A stretch of DNA of 10,035 nt, from contig SKXR01000206.1 in assembly GCA_007128275.1 (NCBI GenBank), positions 1 to 10,035 on the forward strand, written 5' to 3'. Below are positions 1 through 6,828 of the stretch, piece by piece; position 1 is the first letter of the stretch; every line of letters begins with the position of its first letter. The translations under genes were made by a program, and so were the position numbers. Below the pieces are notes generated by a model. It was given only the letters and a program-made list of their open reading frames with translations. It searched no databases and was not told where the DNA came from. The DNA comes from Kiritimatiellia bacterium (GTDB lineage Bacteria; Verrucomicrobiota; Kiritimatiellia; SLAD01).

Positions 1-1528
1 CTACGACGCCGTCATCGTGGCCGCCTGCGCATTGGAACGGCTGGGCTTGTCCGAGCGGATCAGCGCCTGGCTCCCCTATGAACCCGCCCCGCAACAGGGA
101 CGGCTGGCCATTGTCGTGCGCCGCGACAACGCAGCGCTCCTCCGCGCCTTGCGCCCGTTGGATGTGCGCCATAATGCCGGACTGATTGCCATCGTCGGCT
201 GCCCGGCCGACGCCACCCTGCTCTCCGCCCGTGCCCGGAGCTATCTGGAACAGGCCGACATCGTCATTCACGACCGTTTGATTCCCGACGATATTATGCT
301 GACCATTCGCGATAAAGCCGTGCCGGTCGGCAAAGTCGGGGGACACGATTCCACGCCGCAAAGCGAGATACACCGCCGACTGCTTCACGAATCGGAAAAA
401 GGCAAATTGGTCGTACGCCTTCAGGGCGGGGACCCGCTGATCTTCGCGCATCTCAGCGAAGAGCTGGAATTTCTGAGCGCTTGGAATTTACGTGTCGACC
501 TGGTCCCGACGCTGACCGCCGCACAAGTCGCCGCCGCCCGCGCGCTGGCCCCGCTCACGCACCGGCACGACGGCGGACACGTGCACTTCATTTCCGGGCA
601 CACCCCCAAAGGCGAAACGCCCGAACCCTTTCCGGGCCCCGGCGCCGGAAATCTAGCGATCTATATGGGCGTCGCCCACGCCGCGGACATCCAGCGCCGG
701 CTGAACGAGGCGGGCTGGCCTTCGGACACGCCCGTCATCATCGGAGAACGGCTCGGTTACCGCGACGAAGCCGTGCGCACCGTGGCGCTGCATGCGTTGG
801 CCGACACCCGCATTCACAAACCCGCCGTCTTTCTGATCGGCGTAAAACCCTGCTCGCTCTCGGAGCGCACCTTGTTTGTCGGAACCGATCCGGAACATTT
901 CCTCAACTTCGGGCCCCTCATTCACTGGCCACTCATAAAGCTAGTTTCCCGCCCCTTGCCGGAACGGATAGCACTCCTTGAATCCTCGCTGGACAACGTG
1001 GACGGCATACTATTTCCGTCACGATTCGCTGTGCATAGCTTCATGGAAGCGTTGTTAGCCGTGGCGGACGTACGCGGCCTGGCGTCAAAGCGGTTACTGG
1101 CGGTGGGCCCCTCCACCGCGGCTGAGCTGCGGCAGTACGGACTCCGCGCCGACGGCGCGGTGGATTCATACGGCGGCGTGCGCGTCCTGGCCGCACAGGC
1201 GACGGCGGACATGGCCGGAACCTATCTCTACCCCTGCTCCAGCGTTGCGCCCCGGGCACAACGCATGAACACGCTAAGCGTCGCGGGCATCCATGCCACG
1301 GCTGCCTGTTTTTACGAGAACCGGACCGTCCCCTACCAAGCCTTGCCCGGAAGCCCCTTTAATCGCGTGCTCTTCACCAGCAGTTCCACCGTGCGCGCTT
1401 ACTTCGAACTATATCCGAACGAACGCCATGCGCCACGCACCTGGCTCGCCGTCGGCCCCTCGACGGCGGAAGCGCTGCAAGCAATGGGTCTCGACGCCGA
1501 CCTGCTACCGCGTATACCGAACACATAG
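1..1528 (+). CDS. hemD: HemC (C-terminal remnant) - SUMT/CobA-like - uroporphyrinogen-III synthase (HemD) fusion, 5' partial
   Basis: The frame is open from the window edge (first full codon at base 2), so the true start lies upstream. Residues 1-56 match the end of HMBS domain 2, including the PAPQQGRLAI motif (family PAxGQGxLAIE). Residues about 59-282 are a SUMT domain: VVRLQGGDPLIF, PLTHR and IYMG are recognisable. Residues about 300-508 are HemD, with the paired AVGPSTA motifs of its two half-domains and an LFTSSSTVRAYF segment. HemC makes hydroxymethylbilane, HemD closes it to uroporphyrinogen III, and SUMT methylates that toward siroheme or cobalamin. Oddities: HMBS domain 3, which carries the Cys for the dipyrromethane cofactor, is missing, and the SAM loop GxGPGD reads GCPAD. 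The HemD part is probably the working one. A GTG at 17 is a poor start, since HMBS homology runs past it to the window edge. It lies upstream of hemL, hemE and hemG on the same strand. Confidence 0.85.
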   Translation, partial: YDAVIVAACALERLGLSERISAWLPYEPAPQQGRLAIVVRRDNAALLRALRPLDVRHNAGLIAIVGCPADATLLSARARSYLEQADIVIHDRLIPDDIMLTIRDKAVPVGKVGGHDSTPQSEIHRRLLHESEKGKLVVRLQGGDPLIFAHLSEELEFLSAWNLRVDLVPTLTAAQVAAARALAPLTHRHDGGHVHFISGHTPKGETPEPFPGPGAGNLAIYMGVAHAADIQRRLNEAGWPSDTPVIIGERLGYRDEAVRTVALHALADTRIHKPAVFLIGVKPCSLSERTLFVGTDPEHFLNFGPLIHWPLIKLVSRPLPERIALLESSLDNVDGILFPSRFAVHSFMEALLAVADVRGLASKRLLAVGPSTAAELRQYGLRADGAVDSYGGVRVLAAQATADMAGTYLYPCSSVAPRAQRMNTLSVAGIHATAACFYENRTVPYQALPGSPFNRVLFTSSSTVRAYFELYPNERHAPRTWLAVGPSTAEALQAMGLDADLLPRIPNT

Positions 1529-1553
1529 ATAACTACAACGCATCCATATATTG

Positions 1554-1581
1554 TTGAAGTTTCATTATAGTCATGCAATAT
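1554..1581 (+). promoter_or_regulatory. Candidate sigma-70 promoter for the H1-like gene
   Basis: In the AT-rich gap after the hemD stop, TTGAAG (1554-1559) and CAATAT (1576-1581) are 16 bp apart. An overlapping alternative -10 is TATAAC at 1579-1584 with a 19 bp spacer. Transcription would start near 1588-1592, giving a leader of about 40 nt. The matches to consensus are moderate and the region is AT-rich, so chance matches are possible. Confidence 0.3.
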
Positions 1582-1585
1582 AACA

Positions 1586-1614
1586 GTTAGTCGTTGAGGA
1601 ATACTAACACTAAC
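1586..1614 (+). repeat. Inverted plus tandem hexamer repeat in the leader of the H1-like gene
   Basis: GTTAGT (1586-1591) is the reverse complement of ACTAAC (1603-1608), and ACTAAC is repeated immediately at 1609-1614. The repeat lies between the candidate -10 element and the ribosome-binding site GGAG (1618-1621). It could be an operator half-site array or a small leader hairpin. No function is shown by the sequence. Confidence 0.4.
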
Positions 1615-1628
1615 CATGGAGATCAGAA

Positions 1629-2096
1629 ATGGCTCGCGTATCAGCAAACCAATTACGAGAAGCCCTTCGGCTCAGAAAGATAATCGATCAGCTTGAAGCT
1701 AAGATTGAGAATACCCAGTCGAAGCTGGATGCCCTGTTAAGCGGCGGCATCGTCAAGAAATCGCCCGGGCGCCCCGCGAAGAAGTCAGCACCGCGCGTGA
1801 AGAAAGCCGGCAAGAAACGAGCCAAACGCGCACCGCGCAGCGGCAGTGGGAAGGAACTTGTTCATGAGGTATTGCGATCCGCCGGCAAGGCGTTGACCGT
1901 GGACGAAATCATGGAACAGCTCAAGGCCAAGGGCTATACGTCCAAAGCCAAAGAACCTAAAAAGACATTGGGCGTGATGCTCTACACCGACAAGGCGATC
2001 AAACGCGCCGGGCGCGGTTTGTTTACACTCGGCAAATCCGTTACGCCGAAAGCCAAGACCAGAGCCAAGGCCAAGCGCGTCGCGAAAAAGAAATAG
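1629..2096 (+). CDS. Histone-H1-like basic DNA-binding protein with winged-helix (HARE-HTH-like) domain
   Basis: This encodes a 155-aa, very Lys/Arg/Ala-rich protein. Residues 7-38 form an amphipathic helix that looks like a short coiled coil. Residues 42-72 are a basic linker containing SPGRPAKK, which resembles an AT-hook core. Residues about 75-136 are a compact winged-helix-like domain (ELVHEVLRSAGKALTVDEIM, then a GRGLFTLG wing). This pattern is typical of the HARE-HTH / histone-H1-like family. Residues 137-155 are a second Lys-rich tail. The likely role is nucleoid binding or regulation of transcription in the cytoplasm; no specific target can be read. The start is supported by GGAG at 1618-1621, 7 nt upstream. 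It has its own candidate promoter and a terminator, so it is probably a single-gene unit despite sitting between heme genes. Its codons are less GC-rich than the heme genes. Confidence 0.8.
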   Translation: MARVSANQLREALRLRKIIDQLEAKIENTQSKLDALLSGGIVKKSPGRPAKKSAPRVKKAGKKRAKRAPRSGSGKELVHEVLRSAGKALTVDEIMEQLKAKGYTSKAKEPKKTLGVMLYTDKAIKRAGRGLFTLGKSVTPKAKTRAKAKRVAKKK

Positions 2097-2122
2097 CGCA
2101 CGCAACCATACGGTGATCTGGG

Positions 2123-2154
2123 AACGACGGCACGTTTATACGGGCCGTCGTTTT
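2123..2154 (+). terminator. Intrinsic terminator after the H1-like gene
   Basis: AACGACGGC (2123-2131) and GCCGTCGTT (2144-2152) form a perfect 9-bp stem with a 12-nt loop. It runs directly into TTTT (2151-2154). It lies 26 bp past the stop codon, where a terminator is expected. The T-run is short, so termination may be partial. Confidence 0.6.
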
Positions 2155-2230
2155 GCATGACCGCGCGATCGGGGGCACGTCTGCTCACGCGGCAACCATG
2201 TTAGGCCAAGCAACGTCCATCCTTTCAACG

Positions 2231-2254
2231 AGCCGCTTGTTTCAAGTTGCGGCT
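2231..2254 (+). repeat. Inverted repeat overlapping the hemL promoter
   Basis: AGCCGC (2231-2236) and GCGGCT (2249-2254) are perfect reverse complements. TTG (2237-2239) and CAA (2243-2245) can extend the stem inside. GCTTGTTTC also occurs as a direct repeat at 2235-2243 and 2252-2260. The right arm overlaps the candidate hemL -35 element, so an operator is as likely as a transcript hairpin. Confidence 0.45.
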
Positions 2255-2275
2255 TGTTTCCTCCCTCCGTATAGT
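2247..2275 (+). promoter_or_regulatory. Candidate sigma-70 promoter for the hemL-hemQ-hemE-hemG operon
   Basis: TTGCGG (2247-2252) and TATAGT (2270-2275) are separated by exactly 17 bp. The -10 matches consensus at 5 of 6 positions, the -35 only at 3. The predicted start near 2282 leaves a leader of about 14 nt containing the ribosome-binding site AGGAG (2285-2289). Confidence 0.45.
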
Positions 2276-2295
2276 GACCGTCATAGGAGACTTTC

Positions 2296-3582
2296 ATGAC
2301 AGAACACCAGACACTGATTGAACGATCGCGCAACGCCATGCCCGGCGGGGTGAACAGTCCGGTTCGCGCGTTCCGCTCCGTCGGCGCCGATCCGATCTTC
2401 GCGAAATCGGCCAAGGGCGCCATGTTGACCACGACGGACGGCCGGGAACTGATCGATTACTGCATGTCTTTCGGCCCGCTTATCCTCGGCCACGCGCATC
2501 CCGACGTCGTGCAGGCCATCACGGAAGCCGCGGCCCGCGGAACCAGCTATGCGGTCACGACGGAAGCCGAAATCGAAATGGCGGAGCTGATCACGAGCGC
2601 CATTCCTTCCATGGAACGCGTGCGCCTGGTGAGTTCCGGCACGGAAGCCTGCATGACCGCGATCCGGCTGGCGCGAGGCGCCACAAAACGCAACAAGATT
2701 CTCAAATTCGAAGGCTGCTATCACGGGCACGCGGACGCCCTGCTCGTGAAGGCCGGCAGCGGTGTGGCGGGCATTGCCAGCGCCTCCTCCGCCGGCGTCA
2801 CCGAAGCCTGCGCCAAGGATACGTTGGTGGCGCGATACAACCATCGCGAGGATGTCGAGCAGCTGCTGAAGGAACACGGTGATGATCTGGCCGCCATTCT
2901 GGTGGAACCCGTCGCGGCGAACATGGGCTTGGTCAAACCCGCGGACGGCTTTCTGCAATTCCTGCGCGAGCAGGCGGACGCCTGCGGTGCGCTGTTGGTG
3001 TTTGACGGCGTGATCTGCGGGTTCCGATTCTGTTTCGGCGAATACCAGAACCTCTGCGGGGTCTCCCCCGACCTGACCTGTCTGGGCAAGATCATCGGCG
3101 GCGGCATGCCGATCGGCGCGCTCGGGGGACGGGCGGATATCATGGAACAGCTGGCGCCGCTCGGGTCCGTCTATCAGGCCGGTACGTTAAGCGGCAATCC
3201 GGTTTCGGTCGCCGCAGGCCTGGCCACCCTGAGACGGCTCCAAGCGGATCAGCCCTACGCAAAACTGGAACAGACGACGCAAGCGTTAACCCGCGCCCTA
3301 AGCGAGATCGCGACCGGACTGGATATTCCGCTGCAACTGCCCACCATGGGAAGTCTGTTCGCCATCGTGTTCACCGATCAGCCCATCCGTGGCTTTGCCG
3401 ATATTGAGCAAACAAGCCAGGAACGCTTTCATGCCTTGTTCCATGCACTGTTGGCACAAGGCGTTTACTTGCCACCCTCGCCTTTCGAGGTATGTTTCCT
3501 GTCCACGGCGCATGATGAATCGCATGTGCAACGAACCGTCGATGCGTGGAGGTTGGCTTTGCAGACAGTGGCGGCTACATAA
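2296..3582 (+). CDS. hemL: Glutamate-1-semialdehyde 2,1-aminomutase
   Basis: This 428-aa protein has the normal length of the family. It converts glutamate-1-semialdehyde to 5-aminolevulinate, the last step of the C5 pathway to tetrapyrroles, in the cytoplasm with PLP. The N-terminal motif PGGVNSPVRAF (16-26), ILGHAHP (63-69), SSGTEA (113-118) and CYHGHADALL (141-150) are all present. The PLP lysine is K265 in LGKIIGGGMPIGA. The PLP-nitrogen aspartate is D237, but the next residue is Gly (DGV) where the class-III aminotransferase family almost always has Glu. The start is fixed by AGGAG (2285-2289), 6 nt before the ATG. It is the first gene of a four-gene heme operon. The partner HemA, which makes the substrate, is not in this window. 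Confidence 0.95.
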   Translation: MTEHQTLIERSRNAMPGGVNSPVRAFRSVGADPIFAKSAKGAMLTTTDGRELIDYCMSFGPLILGHAHPDVVQAITEAAARGTSYAVTTEAEIEMAELITSAIPSMERVRLVSSGTEACMTAIRLARGATKRNKILKFEGCYHGHADALLVKAGSGVAGIASASSAGVTEACAKDTLVARYNHREDVEQLLKEHGDDLAAILVEPVAANMGLVKPADGFLQFLREQADACGALLVFDGVICGFRFCFGEYQNLCGVSPDLTCLGKIIGGGMPIGALGGRADIMEQLAPLGSVYQAGTLSGNPVSVAAGLATLRRLQADQPYAKLEQTTQALTRALSEIATGLDIPLQLPTMGSLFAIVFTDQPIRGFADIEQTSQERFHALFHALLAQGVYLPPSPFEVCFLSTAHDESHVQRTVDAWRLALQTVAAT

Positions 3583-3605
3583 GGATATCGCGACGATAGG
3601 TCGTA

Positions 3606-3627
3606 GCCGCCGCGGTAACGCGGTGGC
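3606..3627 (+). promoter_or_regulatory. Strong intercistronic hairpin between hemL and hemQ
   Basis: GCCGCCGCG (3606-3614) pairs with CGCGGTGGC (3619-3627): nine pairs, one of them G-U, closed by a GTAA loop, which is a GNRA-type tetraloop. There is no T-run after it, so it is not a standard terminator. It ends 19 nt before the hemQ start. It could stabilise or process the mRNA, or tune hemQ translation; that is inference. Confidence 0.5.
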
Positions 3628-3646
3628 CATAAGCGAGTATGGGAAC

Positions 3647-4375
3647 ATGAGTGAACTGGACATACGGGAAAAGGGTCGGGACGCCGCGGGACAAGTGATC
3701 ACCTCGGATCGGCGGCTGTACATGCAACTGCTCGCCTTCGGGGGCGTCGCCGATCCGGCACCGTTGCTGGACGCGCTGAACGCATCGTCCATCGGCGGAG
3801 CGCTCTATCTGGATCTAAACGATCCGACCGGGGTGGCGTTGGTGACAGCAAGCGAATCACCCGAGTTCTTTCTGAACGATCTCCGATCTTTTCTGGCCCA
3901 ATCGCCGTTCGCCACCTGCACGCCCAAACCGGATTTCACCATGTTCGGCCGCACGTACGCCGTCGGCTACGAGGCGGACCTCGACCATGTGCTGGTGAAG
4001 CGGCCCCTGTCCCGGCTCTGCGACCCGGCGACACCGTGGGCGATCTGGTATCCGCTTCGGCGAAAAGGAAGCTTCGAACAACTGAACAGCGACGAGCAAC
4101 GCGAGATCATGTCCGAACACGGACGCATCGGCGCACAATTCAGCGGCGCTGGACACGGTCAGGATATTCGGCTGGCCTGTCACGGACTGGATAAGAACGA
4201 TAACGATTTTGTGATCGGCTTGGTTGGGCCACAATTGCATCCGCTTTCCGTCATGGTGCAGACCATGCGCAAGACGCGGCAGACCGCCGAATTTCTCGCG
4301 GAACTTGGACCGTTTCTGGTCGGGAAAGCCGTCTGGCAACGCATGCCGAAAGGTGCCGGCCATGCCGAAGGCTGA
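3647..4375 (+). CDS. hemQ: HemQ-like coproheme decarboxylase (chlorite dismutase family)
   Basis: This is a 242-aa protein. The C-terminal half carries the family signature: WYPLRRKGSFEQL (134-146), EHGRIG (157-162) and CHGLDKNDNDFVIGL (178-192), ending in PFLVGK. By family alignment H158 is the proximal heme ligand and Y135 corresponds to the radical-forming tyrosine of coproheme decarboxylases. Q172-D173 lies near the distal position, where HemQ usually has Gln and true chlorite dismutases have Arg, so chlorite breakdown is unlikely. The predicted role is oxidative decarboxylation of coproheme III to heme b, the last step of the coproporphyrin-dependent pathway. The ATG at 3647 is preceded only by weak purine-rich sequence. 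An open frame continues upstream into hemL, but that part shows no homology. It overlaps hemE by 14 bp. Assignment to the family is firm; the exact activity is inferred from the hem neighbours. Confidence 0.85.
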   Translation: MSELDIREKGRDAAGQVITSDRRLYMQLLAFGGVADPAPLLDALNASSIGGALYLDLNDPTGVALVTASESPEFFLNDLRSFLAQSPFATCTPKPDFTMFGRTYAVGYEADLDHVLVKRPLSRLCDPATPWAIWYPLRRKGSFEQLNSDEQREIMSEHGRIGAQFSGAGHGQDIRLACHGLDKNDNDFVIGLVGPQLHPLSVMVQTMRKTRQTAEFLAELGPFLVGKAVWQRMPKGAGHAEG

Positions 4376-5405
4376 CCGTTTTCTAAAGGCGTGCCGCCGG
4401 GAACCCGTCGACGTCACCCCCATTTGGTTGATGCGTCAGGCGGGACGTTACATGCCGGAATACCGCGCGCTGCGCGAGAAGCACAAGATACTCGAACTTA
4501 TCAAGACGCCGGAACTAGCCGCCGAAGTCACCTTTCAACCCTTGAGCGCATTTGACTTGGACGCGGCCATCATCTTTGCCGATATCCTGACCCTACCGGA
4601 AGCCATGGGCTTGGAGCTTGAATTTGTTTCGGGCGAAGGGCCCCTCTTTCATAATCCGATCCGTTCCCCGGACGATATCCGGAAACTGAAACCCATTGAC
4701 CCGGCTGAAGCATTGGGGTTCACCTTGCAGGCCATTCGTCTGGTGGCGAGGGAGTTGGACGGCAAGGTCCCGCTGATCGGTTTCTCCGGCGCACCCTTCA
4801 CCCTCGCCTGCTACGCGATCGAAGGCGGCTCCTCGCGGAATTTTATTAAGGCCAAGACCCTGATGCATAACGAGACGGACGCATGGCATCAGCTCATGGA
4901 ACGATTTGCCGACGCCGCCGGAAAATATCTTGTTGCGCAAGTTCACGCGGGCGCGCAGGCGCTCCAATTGTTCGACAGTTGGGCGGGCATCTTGAGTCCG
5001 GCGGATTATGTGGCCTACGTGCAGCCGCACACGCGGCGCGTGTTTGATATCGTGCGCGAATCGTCCGATGTTCCGCTCATCCATTTCGGCACCGACACGG
5101 CCGGCCTGCTGCCGCATATCTGTCGGAGCGGCGCCACGGTCATCGGCGTGGACTGGCGTATCGATCTCCATGCGGCATGGCGCGTTATCGGAGAGGACTT
5201 TGCCATCCAAGGCAACCTGGATCCCGTCACCCTGTTTGCGGACATCGAGACCATCAAGGAGCAGGCCGAACTCATTCTTCAGCAGGCGGACGGGCGCAAG
5301 GGACACATCTTCAATTTGGGACACGGCATCCTGCCCGAGACGCCGACGGAGCACGTGGCCGCCCTGGTCGACTTCGTCCACTCCTATGCAATCCCCGCGC
5401 CATGA
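4362..5405 (+). CDS. hemE: Uroporphyrinogen decarboxylase
   Basis: This 347-aa protein has full family length. It removes four acetate carboxyls from uroporphyrinogen III to give coproporphyrinogen III in the cytoplasm. Catalytic and binding motifs are all intact: MRQAGRYMPEYR (24-35, R25 binding substrate), IFADILTLPEAMGL (71-84, with the key Asp D74), GFSGAPFTLACYAIEGGSS (140-158, Y151), and NLGHGILPETP (318-328, H321). The chosen ATG lies 14 bp inside the end of hemQ. It is preceded by AAAGGTG (4349-4355), a reasonable ribosome-binding site about 8 nt away. The longer open frame upstream reads hemQ out of frame and has no HemE similarity. It overlaps hemG by ATGA, so translation is probably coupled both ways. 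Confidence 0.97.
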   Translation: MPKADRFLKACRREPVDVTPIWLMRQAGRYMPEYRALREKHKILELIKTPELAAEVTFQPLSAFDLDAAIIFADILTLPEAMGLELEFVSGEGPLFHNPIRSPDDIRKLKPIDPAEALGFTLQAIRLVARELDGKVPLIGFSGAPFTLACYAIEGGSSRNFIKAKTLMHNETDAWHQLMERFADAAGKYLVAQVHAGAQALQLFDSWAGILSPADYVAYVQPHTRRVFDIVRESSDVPLIHFGTDTAGLLPHICRSGATVIGVDWRIDLHAAWRVIGEDFAIQGNLDPVTLFADIETIKEQAELILQQADGRKGHIFNLGHGILPETPTEHVAALVDFVHSYAIPAP

Positions 5406-6784
5406 AACAAGTGGCCATAATCGGTGGCGGCATGGCGGGACTGTCCGCGGCGCATTATCTCCAACAGGGCGCCCGTGCGCAAGGGATCGACGTCGAATGG
5501 CGTTTGTTCGAACAACGCGATCGGCTCGGGGGGAAAGTGATCACGGATCACGAGCAGGGATTTGTGATCGAGGGCGGCCCGGATTCCTTCATCACGCAGA
5601 AGCCGTGGGGCCTCGCACTGTGCCGTGAGTTGGGACTCGACGATGAATTGATTCCCTGCAACAGCGCGAAACAGAAAGTCTACATTCTCGTCCGCAGCCG
5701 CTTGTGCGCTCTGCCCGCAGGATTTCGCCTCACCGTCCCGACACGGATCATGCCGTTTGTGAAATCACCGCTCTTCTCCTGGCCCGCCAAACTGCGCATG
5801 GGCATGGAGCTCTTTGTCCCGCCACGGCGCGACGACGGCGACGAAAGCATCAGCGACTTCATTACGCGGCGTCTGGGCCGCGAGGCGGCCGACAAAATCG
5901 GCGGACCGCTCATGGCCGGGATCTATGTGGCCGATCCCGCCAAGCTGAGCCTGCTCTCCACGTTCCCGATGTTTCGCGCGTTGGAACGGAAACACGGCAG
6001 CCTGATCCGCGCCATGCGCGCCGCGGCCAAACGGCCCGCCGCCCAAACGCCGATGTTCATGAGTCTGCGCGGGGGTATGGGCCGCCTGATCGATGTTCTC
6101 TGTGAATCGCTGAACGAGCGGTGCACAACCGACGCGCGCATTACCGGCCTGCAAATGAAAGGCAACCGCTTTGAACTGCTTAAAGCAGATGGGCGCGAGA
6201 CCTTTGATGCCGTAATCATCGCCTCTCCCCTTTACGAGACGGCCGGCTTGCTGCAGGAGCTGGCGCCTGAATCGGCCGCCGTGTTGCGCGGGATCCGGTA
6301 TGTGTCCACCGGCACGGTTTCTTTGGGGTATCGATTGCCGCTGGACGGCATGGATCAGAAACTGGATGGATTCGGCTTTGTCATTCCAGCATCGGAAGAT
6401 CGCGACCTGTTGGCCTGCACATGGAGTTCCGTGAAATTCGAGGGTCGCGCGCCCGACGGCCACGCGCTCTTTCGGGTATTTGTGGGCGGCGAAAGACGGG
6501 AACACCTGGCGGAAGCGCCGGATGACGAATTGATCGCGCTGGTGCGGCGCGAGTTGCGGGATATTCTGGGCCTCGTCAGCGAACCCGTCGTTTCGCGCAT
6601 TTACCGATGGCCAAAGGGCAACCCGCAATACGACGTCGGACACGCCGACCGGATGAAAGCCTTGATGGCCGACATCGCGCAGATCCCAGGCTTGCACCTG
6701 GCGGGCAGCGGCTATAACGGGATTGGCTTGCCCGACTGCATCCGCAGCGGGAAAGAAGCCGCGGAGGCGGTGTTGCGGGAATAA
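5402..6784 (+). CDS. hemG: Oxygen-dependent porphyrinogen oxidase, HemY/HemG type (FAD)
   Basis: This 460-aa flavoprotein belongs to the amine-oxidase-like porphyrinogen oxidase family. An N-terminal Rossmann FAD site VAIIGGGMAGLSAAHYL (4-20) is followed by LGGKVIT (42-48) and GFVIEGGPDSFITQKP (53-68). The C-terminus carries the typical LAGSGYNGIGLPDCI segment, which closes the FAD site. The family removes six electrons from protoporphyrinogen IX or coproporphyrinogen III. Next to hemQ, the coproporphyrinogen III reaction (the CgoX role) is more likely, but sequence alone does not decide substrate. No membrane segment is apparent. The ATG overlaps the hemE stop as ATGA, which sets the start; no separate ribosome-binding site is visible, fitting translational coupling. 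It is the last gene of the operon. The ferrochelatase that should act next is not in the window. Confidence 0.93.
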   Translation: MKQVAIIGGGMAGLSAAHYLQQGARAQGIDVEWRLFEQRDRLGGKVITDHEQGFVIEGGPDSFITQKPWGLALCRELGLDDELIPCNSAKQKVYILVRSRLCALPAGFRLTVPTRIMPFVKSPLFSWPAKLRMGMELFVPPRRDDGDESISDFITRRLGREAADKIGGPLMAGIYVADPAKLSLLSTFPMFRALERKHGSLIRAMRAAAKRPAAQTPMFMSLRGGMGRLIDVLCESLNERCTTDARITGLQMKGNRFELLKADGRETFDAVIIASPLYETAGLLQELAPESAAVLRGIRYVSTGTVSLGYRLPLDGMDQKLDGFGFVIPASEDRDLLACTWSSVKFEGRAPDGHALFRVFVGGERREHLAEAPDDELIALVRRELRDILGLVSEPVVSRIYRWPKGNPQYDVGHADRMKALMADIAQIPGLHLAGSGYNGIGLPDCIRSGKEAAEAVLRE

Positions 6785-6800
6785 CGGCAACGGTTTTTTT
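6772..6800 (+). terminator. Possible intrinsic terminator at the end of hemG
   Basis: GTTGC (6772-6776) and GCAAC (6787-6791) can form a short stem spanning the hemG stop. It is followed after two G by seven T (6794-6800). The T-run is convincing but the stem is only 5 bp. The gap of 44 bp to the convergent gene is otherwise featureless. Confidence 0.35.
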
Positions 6801-6828
6801 GCTTTCAGATCACGCCGAAACGTTGGCC

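Noticed and set aside
17..19. GTG as the start of the hemD fusion gene
   Set aside because: HMBS-like sequence continues in frame to the window edge before this codon, and no ribosome-binding site precedes it.
3389..3646. N-terminal extension of hemQ reaching back into hemL
   Set aside because: It would overlap hemL by nearly 200 bp, shows no family similarity, and an ATG at 3647 gives the usual family length.
6785..6828. Terminator for the - strand flavoprotein gene in the convergent gap
   Set aside because: On the - strand the T7 run becomes an A-run and no stem followed by T residues is visible, so no terminator for that gene could be supported.
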